Source: Acanthochlamys bracteata (taxonomy: Eukaryota; Streptophyta; Magnoliopsida; Pandanales; Velloziaceae). From it: DNA of 64,000 nucleotides. The notes beneath the pieces are model-generated. The model was given only the letters and a program-made list of their open reading frames with translations. It was not told the origin of the DNA and made no database searches. Shown piece by piece: positions 12,354-23,534 of the stretch (its first letter is position 1; each line of letters begins with the position of its first letter). A program made the position numbers and the translations under genes. The stretch is from NCBI GenBank assembly GCA_019914995.1, contig CM034133.1, positions 2,232,001-2,296,000 of the forward strand, in the 5' to 3' direction.

Positions 12354-13624
12354 CTCGTCAGAATATGCAAAGGAATCCACTTACGTGCTTCATAATGTAT
12401 ACCTCTACGGCTTACACTAACACATTCACAGATAGGATTGAGGCCTCCTTACTCCTTAGTGGAGTATTGTCACGAAAGCTTATAACAAAACAATTCATTC
12501 GACCAACCTAATCTGCTAGTTTAAGTTTCCATAACAATTAATACATGCATACTACAATGGAAAGAACATCTTTATGTGCAACTGGTGGAACAGTAATGGA
12601 AGAGGTAAATGGAGTCTATATAACTGGGTTCTTATTAAGGAGTCTTAAAGCCACATTAGTCTAATTCTTTCCAATAAATAAGAATAATCCTTATACACCA
12701 TAGCAAAACTATTACAACTTAAATCCCACTGAGGATCAAGTATTAAGAGCTTTGTGCAGTTCAAAAGGTGCTACAGCAGGGCAAAAACAGCCTTGTCAGT
12801 GGCATACTTGCTCTCAAGATTTAAGAGGTTACTTTCATTTATATTCACGATTTAAGAGGTTTGTGCAGTTCAAAAGGTGCTACCGCAGGGCACAAACCAG
12901 CCTAGTTAGTGGTATACTTGCTCTCAATCTTCAAAATGATGGTGCTTTGCCTGTTGCAGTAAGCAGCATGACAGCCTGCTACATCACATCAATATCTTTG
13001 TTTGCAGAGCATAAAGGCACGGAAAATTTCCAATCAGCATTAGTTCAAAGTCCTCACTATGTCATTCTTTTACAGGCATAAAGACACCATATGCCAATTC
13101 ATAATCAGGAGGACAACTTCAAGCAGAAAAAAGTCATTTTTTGTCAAGTTGTTACAAACACTTGAGGCATTTGCTAAAGAATAGTAGGTAAAAAATTGCA
13201 GCTCACTTAAAATGATGTAAGATGCAAAATAAAAGAAAAAATTCTGCCACCGTGAATGAAGAATACAGGCTACCTATAAATAAACTATAAAAAAAATTGT
13301 GCCAGTTCTTCACGAAGAGCCATCTAAACCATTGCTGGACAAGATTCAATATCATGCTTCTGACTTTAACAGAAATGTTTTCCCCATTTATTAACTTTAA
13401 GAAAATAAAAGACAAAAAGAAAAGCTAATATGATGGTAACACTTCAGAGCAAAGAAGAAGATCACCTAATTCAATGACTTCAAGGTTAAATAAAAATAAG
13501 AAAATTGCTACATAGTATGTTTGACAAAATCTAAAGGATTCAAATTCAAAGATTGACAAAAAAAGAATTAGAATAGAGAAGTACTCTCATACATACAGAA
13601 AATACAGCTGAAGCGCTTGAGCAT
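12354..13624. other. Spacer downstream of the AlkB-type gene
   Basis: Apart from the duplicated segment at 12751-12936 I see no feature here. The part nearest 13625 is probably the 3' UTR and terminator region of the minus-strand dioxygenase gene. Confidence 0.4.
12751..12936. repeat. Diverged tandem duplication, about 77 bp per copy
   Basis: Two copies of the same segment lie about 110 bp apart: 12751-12827 and 12861-12936. Each begins tttgtgcagttcaaaaggtg, goes on to gcaggg, and ends near atacttgctctcaa. The linker repeats part of the segment edge (gatttaagagg). An ORF of about 109 codons crosses both copies but has no recognisable domain, so I do not call it a gene. Confidence 0.75.
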
Positions 13625-16557
13625 TCATTCTTTTCTAAAAGTCAGATTTAAACGCCCTGGACGAAGTTTAGTTTCTTCAATAAGACGCTTTGGTGCTGTA
13701 TCGGGTATAATAGCTGAAACACTATGAAATATATGCCTGGATTTACCACCAAATATTAAAACATCCCCAGATTCCAAAACAACTTTCTTAGCCTTTTCTA
13801 CATCTCTTTCATTTCCATACAAGAACTCTGCAGAATCACCCAGGGAAAAAGATACCACTGGCAATCCCTTGCAAAGGCTTTCTTTACTTTCATCTCTGTC
13901 CTGTAAAGGAACCAAGTAACAACCTATAGTTAATGATTTACATTTTGCACTTGGTCACATACACATTCAACAAAAGACACGAGGAAATAAAGTCAAAATC
14001 ACTAGACACTGCTAGAGGACATATTATGATTGAAATATAAACAAAGCACCACAATGCCCTTCAACAAAATAAGAGTTGATAAAGATATTCTCAACAAGTT
14101 TCCAGTTTCTTCTTAGCAACAAGATCATAGGATATGGTTCACCTAAGCAAACTGAGACATTAGTAAACACTAGACCACAACAGAGAAACTGAGGCAATTA
14201 TTTCTATGGCGTCTTGTCTTAAAACTTAAGCCTTTGCAGTCAGATTCTCCAAACAAACAGTAGTGGCACCATCATAATTGAACCTGAGACAATTCCTTTC
14301 CAGACATAGGTTCAAGCCTAGCTGAAACAAATTTAGTCCCCTTTCCTACACGAGGATCATCCTCTTGTTAAACAAAAAAAATCTCCAAACATGTCACAAG
14401 TTCCCAATTTTTTAAAGAAATCCTAAATAAGACCAAAACAAAAAGCTTATGTACCTGATGCATTCCAAGCCTCCCAGTTTTACTATAAAAATTGACAATA
14501 CATATGTCAGGAGACATCTTAGGAAGTTGAGAGTATGCATTGGTTCCATATTCCTTGTTTAAAAAATCATGAGATAGACAAATTGCTCTTTCCACCATCT
14601 CCTTCAACTCCTCTGGAATTTTAGGCACTACTTCGCCATCAAAGGAACGCCTGTGTTCATAAACCCTCGACTCAGGATCCCAATTCTTCCCCAAACACAT
14701 CATCTGCAGATTAAGTTTTGCACCATCGCTATACCCAGGTCTGTAGAACCCTCCAGCACCAAGACCAAGTTCCCGACATCTTTTAATAATTCTAATCTGA
14801 AAGAATACAAGAGGTACCAGATGTGATATTGTAATAGATAATTTTATTTTTAAAAGCAATATGGACTTGAAAGCCGGACATGGTAATAAATAGACATTTT
14901 CACCTCGAGAGGAATATTACATCCAAAAAATGGCCTAAAGAACAAAGCAAAAGTGAGTTTGAATAAGGGTGTTTTAAGGATGAAAATAATAGTTCAAAAG
15001 AGGCAGTAAAACATGCAGTACTACAGGCATGTTTCCTTCAACAAAAGGAAAGTAACACTTTTCTATTGCTTTGCGCTTGTTTGCCTTTCCTACAAATATA
15101 AAATCAGTAAATAGAGGACAGTTTAATGAAACGAATCAAATCGAAAAGCTCTTAAAGGTGCTTGAAGATAGGCATTATGAATTTTAGAAATTTCATATTA
15201 TCTCCATTCACAACTTCAACCTACAAAAGGCTTATTCACATAGCTAACGTAAATGATATGAATAGAAAGGTATGTGGTGTTTCTCAAATTTTAAACTTAA
15301 AAAGAAAAAGACTCTTGGAAGTGCAGTGCATGAAGGTTGTGATTGACTTGCAAAAGGAGCAATAGCTACATTACTACTTCCCCATTGGAGTCAAAACAAA
15401 GTAAACACAGATTATTCTAAACAACTGACTAATGCAAGAATATTGAACCTGATCATCAAAGCTTAAATGATTTTTAAGGAGCACCATTCCAGGTTCCAGA
15501 TGCTGGAAATTTGGAGTTTGTTTCAAGTGTTCAGCATCTCTCCGCTTCTCCCTATTGACCTCAAGAAGAGATCTCTTTAATTTTACAGTTCCTGTAGTTT
15601 CTGCATGTACATTCTTGCATATGTCAAACCGGGCAACCTCAGCTTGGGGCACCATGCAACTTGAACTAGTGCTGCCCAAAACCTGAATAGATGAATCTTG
15701 CATAGGGGAAGGTGTAGCTGTCAGTGGGGATGTATTTTTCCTATCAGTAGAATCAATAGCAGATGTTGGTGTGAATTTGAATCTGCTAGGACTAACAGTT
15801 ACTATATCCACTGAACTCTGCACTTCTGGAGTGCTAGAATCTAAGGAAGACTCATTTTGCCGACAACCTGCTGCATTGGGGGACTTGCTAGCACCGCCCA
15901 TCTTGTTTCTACCATGACGACCTGATGCTCTTTCCTGTCTTTGAAAAGGACTAGAAAAGTTAGGAGATCTATACTGTTGAGTGGAACTAGAAACCTTCAA
16001 GCTTGTACAAGGAGATTTGCCAGCAGCAACCTATAACAAAGAGTTGAGCCACCGGAAAAAGTTAGTAACACTAACATGCAAACAAAGGTTTCACCTAGTT
16101 TTCAACCCAGATATGTAATAGCTAAAGATTACGTTCGTTTCTCTTTAATCAAAATCCTAAACGTATACTTTTCAAAATGCCACTAAAAAACAAGCATCAA
16201 CACAATAATCAAACGCCTACTACGATCTTAAATAGCTCCCACAACTACATAGTTTATCAATCTAAATGGTAAACATCAGTACAACAACTTTTCTTAATGT
16301 ACTAACAAAGCAAACATTCAATTGTTAAACAAGTGTGAGAGCACCCATATCTTCAGATAGTGTATGGACTAATTCCGTTCACTTCAACCCTAAAATACCT
16401 CAACTGGATCAAAAACTCGAGCACGAAAACAAATTCGAAATCTCCAAAATAGATCCGATAGTCCCAAACACAAACTAAGTTCATCAAGCAACTACAACAA
16501 TAAATTGAAACGACGACTCACGGATCGATTCGGGGAACTCCCACGGCCGCCGTCCAT
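13625..16557 (-). CDS. AlkB-homolog Fe(II)/2-oxoglutarate dioxygenase (ALKBH family)
   Basis: Four phase-0 exons on the minus strand: 16557-16522, 16030-15449, 14796-14455, 13900-13625, giving 411 residues. The first 190 or so residues are Ser/Pro/Thr-rich and look disordered. The catalytic jelly-roll follows: GMVLLKNHLSFDDQ, GLGAGGFYRP, KLNLQMMCLGKNWDP, then iron ligands H319 and D321 in GMHQDRDES (the motif spans the exon 3/4 junction), the distal histidine H379 in GDVLIFGGKSRHIFH, and the 2OG-binding RLNLTFR at 403-409, nearly identical to RYNLTFR of bacterial AlkB. Such enzymes oxidatively remove alkyl groups from nucleic acid bases; whether this one acts on DNA, tRNA or mRNA cannot be told here. 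The long N-terminal extension resembles the plant ALKBH1B-D subgroup rather than short ALKBH1. All expected catalytic residues are present. Confidence 0.93.
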
Positions 16558-16909
16558 CTCAAGGAATCTGTTCTTATTCTTCTTATTGTTGTTCTTGTAA
16601 GTGGAGAAGGAAAGAGAGGCGTGGCGGAAAACAAATCGATAGCCGCGTTGCAAGAGCATGAATACTCTAAACTAAAAGATGAATTGAAGACGGTTGGCGT
16701 TTCAGAATCGAGCCGATCGATTCCAAAATCTCGGGAATTTCACTTGGCGCGGTATTTTACACTGCCTAATCTAATTAATCAATCAACTTAAATAATGTTA
16801 AAATAATTTTTAATATTTGGGCCTTGGATTTAGAAAGTAAATGGGCCTACAAACATACGTAAAGACTTTAGTCCAACTACTTTTGTGTTACCGATTTCAA
16901 CAATTTGGA
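16558..16909 (-). promoter_or_regulatory. Upstream region of the AlkB-type gene
   Basis: About 350 bp separate the start codon at 16557 from a Tourist-like MITE. The leader side is pyrimidine-rich in the gene's sense. A clear TATA box is not evident. Confidence 0.35.
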
Positions 16910-17160
16910 AACGTTTTGGAAGTTCTTATAAAATAAATTTTTTTTAATAAAAATTTTTTTTTTGAAAATAAGTTTTATTTTTTTAAATAAATTTTATTTT
17001 TTTTATTTTAAAAAAATAATAAAAATATATAATAAAAATATTTAAAAATATTTTTTAAATTTTAAATAAATTTTTTATATATTTATAAAATATGTATTAA
17101 AAAATATAAAATGAAGAATTAAAAAATATCGTTAGAAAAATACAATTCCAAACGGGCTCT
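16910..17160. mobile_element. Tourist-like MITE, about 250 bp (copy A)
   Basis: The left edge is acgttttggaagttcttat and the right edge is caattccaaacgggctct, which pair as an imperfect terminal inverted repeat. The core is nearly pure A/T and carries the family strings aataataaaaatatataata and ttataaaatatgtattaaaa seen in the copies at 35147, 51067 and 51361. It has no coding capacity. Confidence 0.7.
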
Positions 17161-18969
17161 AAAACAGTTGCAATTTGTCTACAATCAAGCCCTGAAATAT
17201 CAACATAGGAGAAAACTCCAAACTTCAAAGTTGAAACTGTTGAATCGCCTTACTCTAGCCTAAGCAAAAGCGTCGGCGAGACCTCTTCAGCTGTAGCCTG
17301 AGCAACATGTTGAATGTTCTATTGTCCGGAGAACGTTCCATACTACGTGCAGCCTTGCTTTAACAGTTATAATGGAAGTTCCAAAACAAACTAGTGCACG
17401 ACCAAAACAAAACAAATGGCGAGAATTTTCCTTTATTGGTTTTACAAAATGCTTTCAGACATCTGTAGCTAAAAGCCACTTTGCAACTAGGACTATATAT
17501 ATCTCTCATCAACAGTTACTGGAACGGCTCTAAAAAATACAAATTGGTACAGTTAATAATTAAAGAAATTAAAGAAGTAATCGCTGGTGTTAAAAAGGGC
17601 ATGATCGCAGTTAAGGGGTTCTGAAGGCAAAAAAATTTCAGAAACTGAAGCTTTTGAGCTCAGATGCATTGGTTTTCGTCCAGATATCAGACGAAAGTGA
17701 TTGGACCCATCCATCACTCTTAACGCTATTTACCTCACCGCTCGAGCAAACGGTTTCTAGGTTGGCTATTCAAATTTATTAATGTTATATAATTAAACCA
17801 TGTGGGATTAATCAAAGCTGGCTTTCCTGACATTGAGAACCGTATTATATCTGTTTGGGACAGCCCATAGGAGTATGGTCAGGAATTAGCTTTTAGGCTT
17901 TGCGGTGACAGCCCCAGCCCGAATGAAATCAGTTACTTGCAAGAATTGTTTCAATACTATCCAGCTCTTTTAAGGATGTGTTATTTTATTTTTAACTCAA
18001 GTTTTTCAACAAAAACTAAATTATAATAAATTCTCATATTTACTTTGTACCAAAAATTATATTTTTCATAACTCATTTTCAATATTTACTTCCAATAATG
18101 TTAATTTTAAACATAAAAAGTTACTTCGATATTTGCTTCCAATAAAAAATAAATTAATTAATTAAACTCACTTAAAAAAAATTTGTTTTTTAGTTCATTT
18201 TCTAAAACAATAAACAAGTCCCAAGAGCTCTTGAGTCAAAATTTTCAGCACTAGGCTTTATATACATATACATCTTCGTACTGTTTATACTATACTGAAT
18301 ATGAGAGCAGGTTTATTGATTTTGATTATTTTGCAAAACAAAAGAACAAAGACGTAGGTGTCTATCAGAAGAGAGCAATCACAAGCTTGTATAACAAAAG
18401 CTCGAGTATGAGCTGCTACTGCACGCACAAAACTGAAAACTCCAAACAACGAAAATGACCGTTAGCTAGCTTTAAGAGTTGGACATGCATAAGAAAAAAG
18501 CGCAAACATTCTTCATCATGATGGATCTCCATGTAGTATAAAAGAAGTATGGTTGATTTACTTCATGTAATGCAGCTTTCTTTCTTTTTAATTGCAACAA
18601 TATCATTGATGATCACTTGACGACAAAAAGTTTTCAGTGCTTTGGATAACATGGAGAGATGTATAGCTAGCTAGAGTAGTAAGCAGTAAGGCAGGAAAAT
18701 AGTACCCAAACGAACTTCATTGACTCTAGTGCACAGACTTGCTATTTTCTACTTGATCTTCATGCAATTCAACTTAAAACTGGAGAGAACACAATCAGTG
18801 AATGAGAGATTTTTTTCATGCATATGCACAAATTGGCCAAAACAAAATAATAATAATAATAATAATTTGTTCTCTCTTATTCATTCATTACTTTTCCTTC
18901 AACCTTTGTGTTTTTGTTTTGAAGCATGTACAAATACTCGCATGTGAATATGCGTGTACTTTTCAAGTG

Positions 18970-18997
18970 CAAATAAAGCTCACGTGAGCTTTATTTG
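18970..18997. repeat. Perfect 28-bp palindrome centred on a G-box
   Basis: The left arm caaataaagctcac (18970-18983) is followed directly by its exact reverse complement gtgagctttatttg (18984-18997), with no spacer. The centre is CACGTG, the G-box core bound by bHLH and bZIP factors in plants. No gene start lies within 4 kb, so a promoter role is unproven. Confidence 0.95.
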
Positions 18998-21900
18998 TAT
19001 CATATATATCACTTCCTTGCTCACAGGCAGAGAATCCTAGAATATATATTATGTGTATACAAACATATATCATCAAAGGTTATTATTGTTTCTGTATGCT
19101 TAACACTATTATCATTATTTGTAAAATACACGGTGCTCGATTGATCACGATTACGCTAGCTTGTAAACAGACATACATATAAGTTTGTTTTTGTTTGAAC
19201 TGTAAACAGAAGAAAGACTGAGAACAGGGGGAAGAAGTCACGAGAAGTTGTCTAAGTGATAAAGAAGACAAAGATAGCAATGCCCGGCAAAGTATGCATG
19301 CTTCCTTCCTGCTGATAGGCTAACTCTTGGCAATAACTCCACATAAACTTGACATTACGTTTGTTTTTTTCTTGATCAATCAACTGTACATACGGCAAGC
19401 AAATGAATGAATGATAAAGAAGTCATTACCTGCAGCAGTGTTCTACGTATACAAAAAATGGAGTTTTTTGCCCGGCCTCCTCGAGGAAATGGTTATGTTA
19501 ATGAGTTGAATGGAGAATGTTGCTGTTTGCTTTTGCTAATTTGCTGCACGGACTATTCAAGGAGCTCTTATTAACTCATTTTGAAGTACTGACAACATTC
19601 CCAGACATGTGATTAGAACAGTCAAATCAAATCAAATCAACATTCCCGGGATGAGTTAAAGCTAATCTTCTAATCAATTTCCCAGTTGGTGGCAACTAAC
19701 CATGTCCACTAGCTAACATCACAGCTTCAACGCATAAACTATTGCCTTAATTAACAACCTCCGGAATACTAAACTAGCTAACTATGAGCCTGGTAATAAC
19801 ATATGCCTTCTTGTTAATGTTGAAAAATGTGCGTATCTTATTACTCAACTACTTACTATATCTGATGAATATCTTTCATTAAAACTTCTGTTACGCTAGC
19901 ACTACTAGTTAGCTTAGTGATATAATATGTATTTTTTTATTGAGTTCAATCCCTTTCTTTTTTTGTTTTTGAGTTCAGTCCCAAAAGTGTCTGGTTCCTA
20001 ATTCTATGGGAACAATAGAGACTATTGTATGTATGGATGAAAGAATACCACAACTCATGAACACGCCTATATTTTACAAGTAATAACCAAAACTCTGCAG
20101 AGTGGCAACAGTATCTGAACTGCATGCATGCTGCTTATAGACGGCAGAGAAGGTCTTGAAATGATTTTTGAGAGAGTATTGAGTTATAAACAAGTGGTAT
20201 AGAGAGCCAGATTTTTGGTTTTTTGGTAGGTGCGATGCAGATGCTACTGATGTGTATTGTTCCTCGTGAGACTTCTTTGGGCATATCTGCTTATGCTCTG
20301 TGTCCTATATTCCAATCCAAACTAAATGCATGTGAACTGGATGAATATATATTCATCTTAATTCCAAAAACTTTCATTTTCACGAATTCTCGATCAATCG
20401 ATACTTCAGTATATAAAACTTTATGAATTACATATGAATGTACCCAAAGAAAATCGAATCAAATTTTTGGGATTCAGGGGATATGCACAATGTCGCATTC
20501 AAATACGAATTAAATAAACACATTATTTCCTTCGTGCATGTCGCTTTATGCGTAAATTACATATATTAATTTTCTGAGTGCAGCTATTTTTTATATATAT
20601 TTCATAAGGTAGCATAAGGGTTATTAGAACTTCAGCTTCATTATTTAAGTATGTATGATGAACTTCGTCGTGAGTGATCGATCGGAACGTTGTACAAGTG
20701 GTCAAAGAGATGGAGATAGACAACAAAAGATGATCACGAAAAAATGGGAAAAGCAGAGAGCTAGCTAGCTAGAATCTTACGCACTGAATTCTCGACTAAC
20801 ACAAACAAAAAATGGTGTAGGAAGAGTAAAGAGAAGGGCCAAATAAATGCAGTGTCCATATTCGACCAAGTTGGACACAGATTGGCCATGACTACGACAT
20901 CCAAATTCAGATTGATTGCAGATACTGATAAAACCAATCCAATCAAATTCCTAACACGTCGATCGTTCGTTTAATCATTTTCACTAAACACAATGAAAAA
21001 CTGCATCCATCATCAACAATCCGTATATATTTACATTCTAGCTTCTGCTATTTAGCTTCACCGATCTTTCTAACTAAGCTAGCTTTTCACTAGTTACCAT
21101 GAGCAGATAAGAAACAATTGCCAAACATCACGTGGGACGCAATGAATAATCAGGTACTATGTATATACATATAGTAAACATTGTTCCAAAAGAAAGGGAG
21201 CTACTAAAATGACTGGGGAAAAAAAACAAAAATCCAAAACCAGCTTGTGGCTATTGATCAAAGCTGCTTTTCGCGCTTGTGAGAAACTCCTGGAACACTA
21301 ACACGTCTATTGTTCTATATACATTCAGTAGAAATCCAGTTTGCTAATTAATGAGGTAGCATCGCGCGCTTGGATCGGTTTGGTTAATGCATGGGATGGA
21401 ATTTGTTTGGTTACGACGATTACTAATCATCTGATCTGCGATCTTCTACTACTGCACGTACTACATGTGATCGATCGGCGGACGGTCATCTTCACGCCTT
21501 GCCCCGGCCAGAAGGGCAATATTACTTCTCTCTTGTTTCTTGTTTCTCGAAACTCAACGCAGCAAAGAGAGTTACATTGTTTTTGTTTGTTGAGAAATTG
21601 GTATCACGAGCGGAACTCTTCCGCTAGCTTTCTCCCTACCTATTTTGTTCCATGCAGTCTTGTGAACGTTCATCCAGCTGGAGTACTTGTCTCTGTATAT
21701 CCAGCATTGTTAATTGATTCGGAAACTTATATCTATACGCTGTATATGCACGTAGCTGGTCCCATAATTCATAATCATAACGATAGTTTTCGATATATTG
21801 TCAAAGATTGATTGACAGGTTAGTAGTAGCTAGCAGTGTATAAGAACAGTAGGCAAATTGTATGTATTTAGTGGATGAATGTAGTATATATGTAGAAGAC

Positions 21901-22128
21901 AAGAGGGGCACGTATGGGGATCGATCGGTCGAAGAGATCATTGGATATTAAAGCTAGCTAGCTAGGTACAAGGAGAAGTGTTTGGGACAAGAGGCCATAC
22001 GCGAAATTCTGCCCCGTGAGGAACCCTTGGAAGCATTCGATATCATCACAACTCACAAGTTCTTCATCCTCGTCATCCTCATTAATTATATTGAATCCAT
22101 CGAGTAATTATCTGAAATTATATATATA

Positions 22129-22144
22129 GAGAGAGAGAGAGAGA
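22129..22144. repeat. (GA)n microsatellite, with a (TA)n tract near 22310-22327
   Basis: A run of about eight GA dinucleotides follows a short TA tract. A second, TA-only run lies some 170 bp further on. These are simple-sequence repeats likely to vary in length. Confidence 0.9.
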
Positions 22145-23089
22145 ATTCCATATAGTTAAAAAATAGACAAATGGAGATCATTAAAGGTTTGCAGGCCATA
22201 AACCAACACGACACGCCTTTGATCGATCTCTTGACGCCTTCGAAACTTTCCATGGCTCCTCCGATCACGATTCACGAGCAGATTCCCCTCTCTGCACACA
22301 TCCTCTTTCTATATATATATATATATACCCCTTTGCCCCACAACATTCTCCCTTATCAATTATTTGAATGAAAATTACATTATTCTTCTTCTGTCTAATG
22401 TTAATTGGGTACCCGTTTTCACACATTACTTGATTCTGTCTACTTAAAAGCTAGCGTAAGTGCTTCTTCAGGACTGTTGTAACACACATGTGTCATAATT
22501 TTTTACCAAATCATTTGTTTGATCAATAAGGAGTTCAACTAATTAACTAGACTCTAGCTAGTTAGCAAGCTATATAGTCTTCTTTTGACCAGATATTTAG
22601 CACATATATATTTCAACATGAGTACTCTTATTGTTCTATATATAGTCATTAAACTACATTAACTTTTACATTATAGTTAGCAACGACGAACAACATATTA
22701 GCTGATGGGTTTGTTTCAATTTTTCATTCAAGTAAACGCCATCTTATATATTTCTATCAAGTATGGTTGATTTGCGTATGCATGTATACAATAGCTAGTC
22801 TTGACTAGCTAGGTATTGCATAACTTGCAAATTAAGGTGGATTTCTTTTTAATGATTCCTTTGTTGCATTGCAGTAGATAAAAGGAAAGGGAAAACAGTA
22901 AACATATCCGTGTTTACGATCCTTGCTTAGATTATCAATAGTTGTTTTTAATAAGAAATGTTGCTTCCTAACTTAATATCTCTTTATTAGTGGAAAACGT
23001 CTTGCTATTGGGAGGACTTGAACAAAAGTTTTAATCTCTTTGCTTTTAAAGAAGAAACGCAAAGGAAAAAAGTTAATGGAAAGTACTTT

Positions 23090-23293
23090 CTGAAAATATT
23101 TTATCCTATTTTAAAAAATAAAAAAAAAATTTATTTAAAAATAATAAAAATAGGTAATAAAAAAATTTTATGACTGTAAATTTTTTTATATTTTTTAAAT
23201 TTTTAAATAAATTCTGTAAAATATTATAAAAATTTTATTATAAATTAAAAAATAAAAAAATTCTTTCCGAAAATGTAAAGCCAAACAGACCCT
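23090..23293. mobile_element. Tourist-like MITE, diverged copy (E)
   Basis: The right edge gccaaacagacccttat and the core strings ataataaaaataggtaata and ttatattttttaaattttta match the MITE family. The left edge (gaaagtactttctg) is degraded. It sits about 240 bp upstream of the HLH gene start, within its likely promoter. Confidence 0.6.
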
Positions 23294-23534
23294 TATCTTA
23301 ACATGATTAAACATATACATCTTCGTGTAGTTCAAGCGATAAAGGGCAAGTAGGCAATTTACTAGTACATAATTCTATTGTTTAATGAGAAAATCGAAAG
23401 CAACTTAGTTTATAAGAGTATATATATACACACAAAGACTTCGAAGAGTTCTCTTCCATGAGCATCGATCTTCAAAAAGAGAGATAGTGAAAGGACTGTT
23501 TTCAAAGGAAAGAAGTAGAAAGGAGAAAGATATC

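Larger units (their letters stand above)
17161..23089. other. Gene-poor region upstream of the HLH gene
   Basis: About 6 kb without a confident gene. Visible items are an (AAT)n run near 18846-18867, a 28-bp perfect palindrome at 18970-18997, repeated CAAAT near 19625-19640, (GA)n at 22129-22144 and (TA)n at about 22310-22327. AGCTAGCTAG stretches are frequent. ORFs of 60-156 codons here lack family motifs and convincing splice structure. A weak candidate micro-gene on the minus strand near 22000-22253 is described under findings. Confidence 0.5.

Noticed and set aside
21341-21811. 156-codon open frame on the plus strand
   Set aside because: It has no recognisable domain, no supporting splice or promoter context, and a composition like the surrounding spacer. 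Length alone is not enough in AT/GC-mixed DNA.
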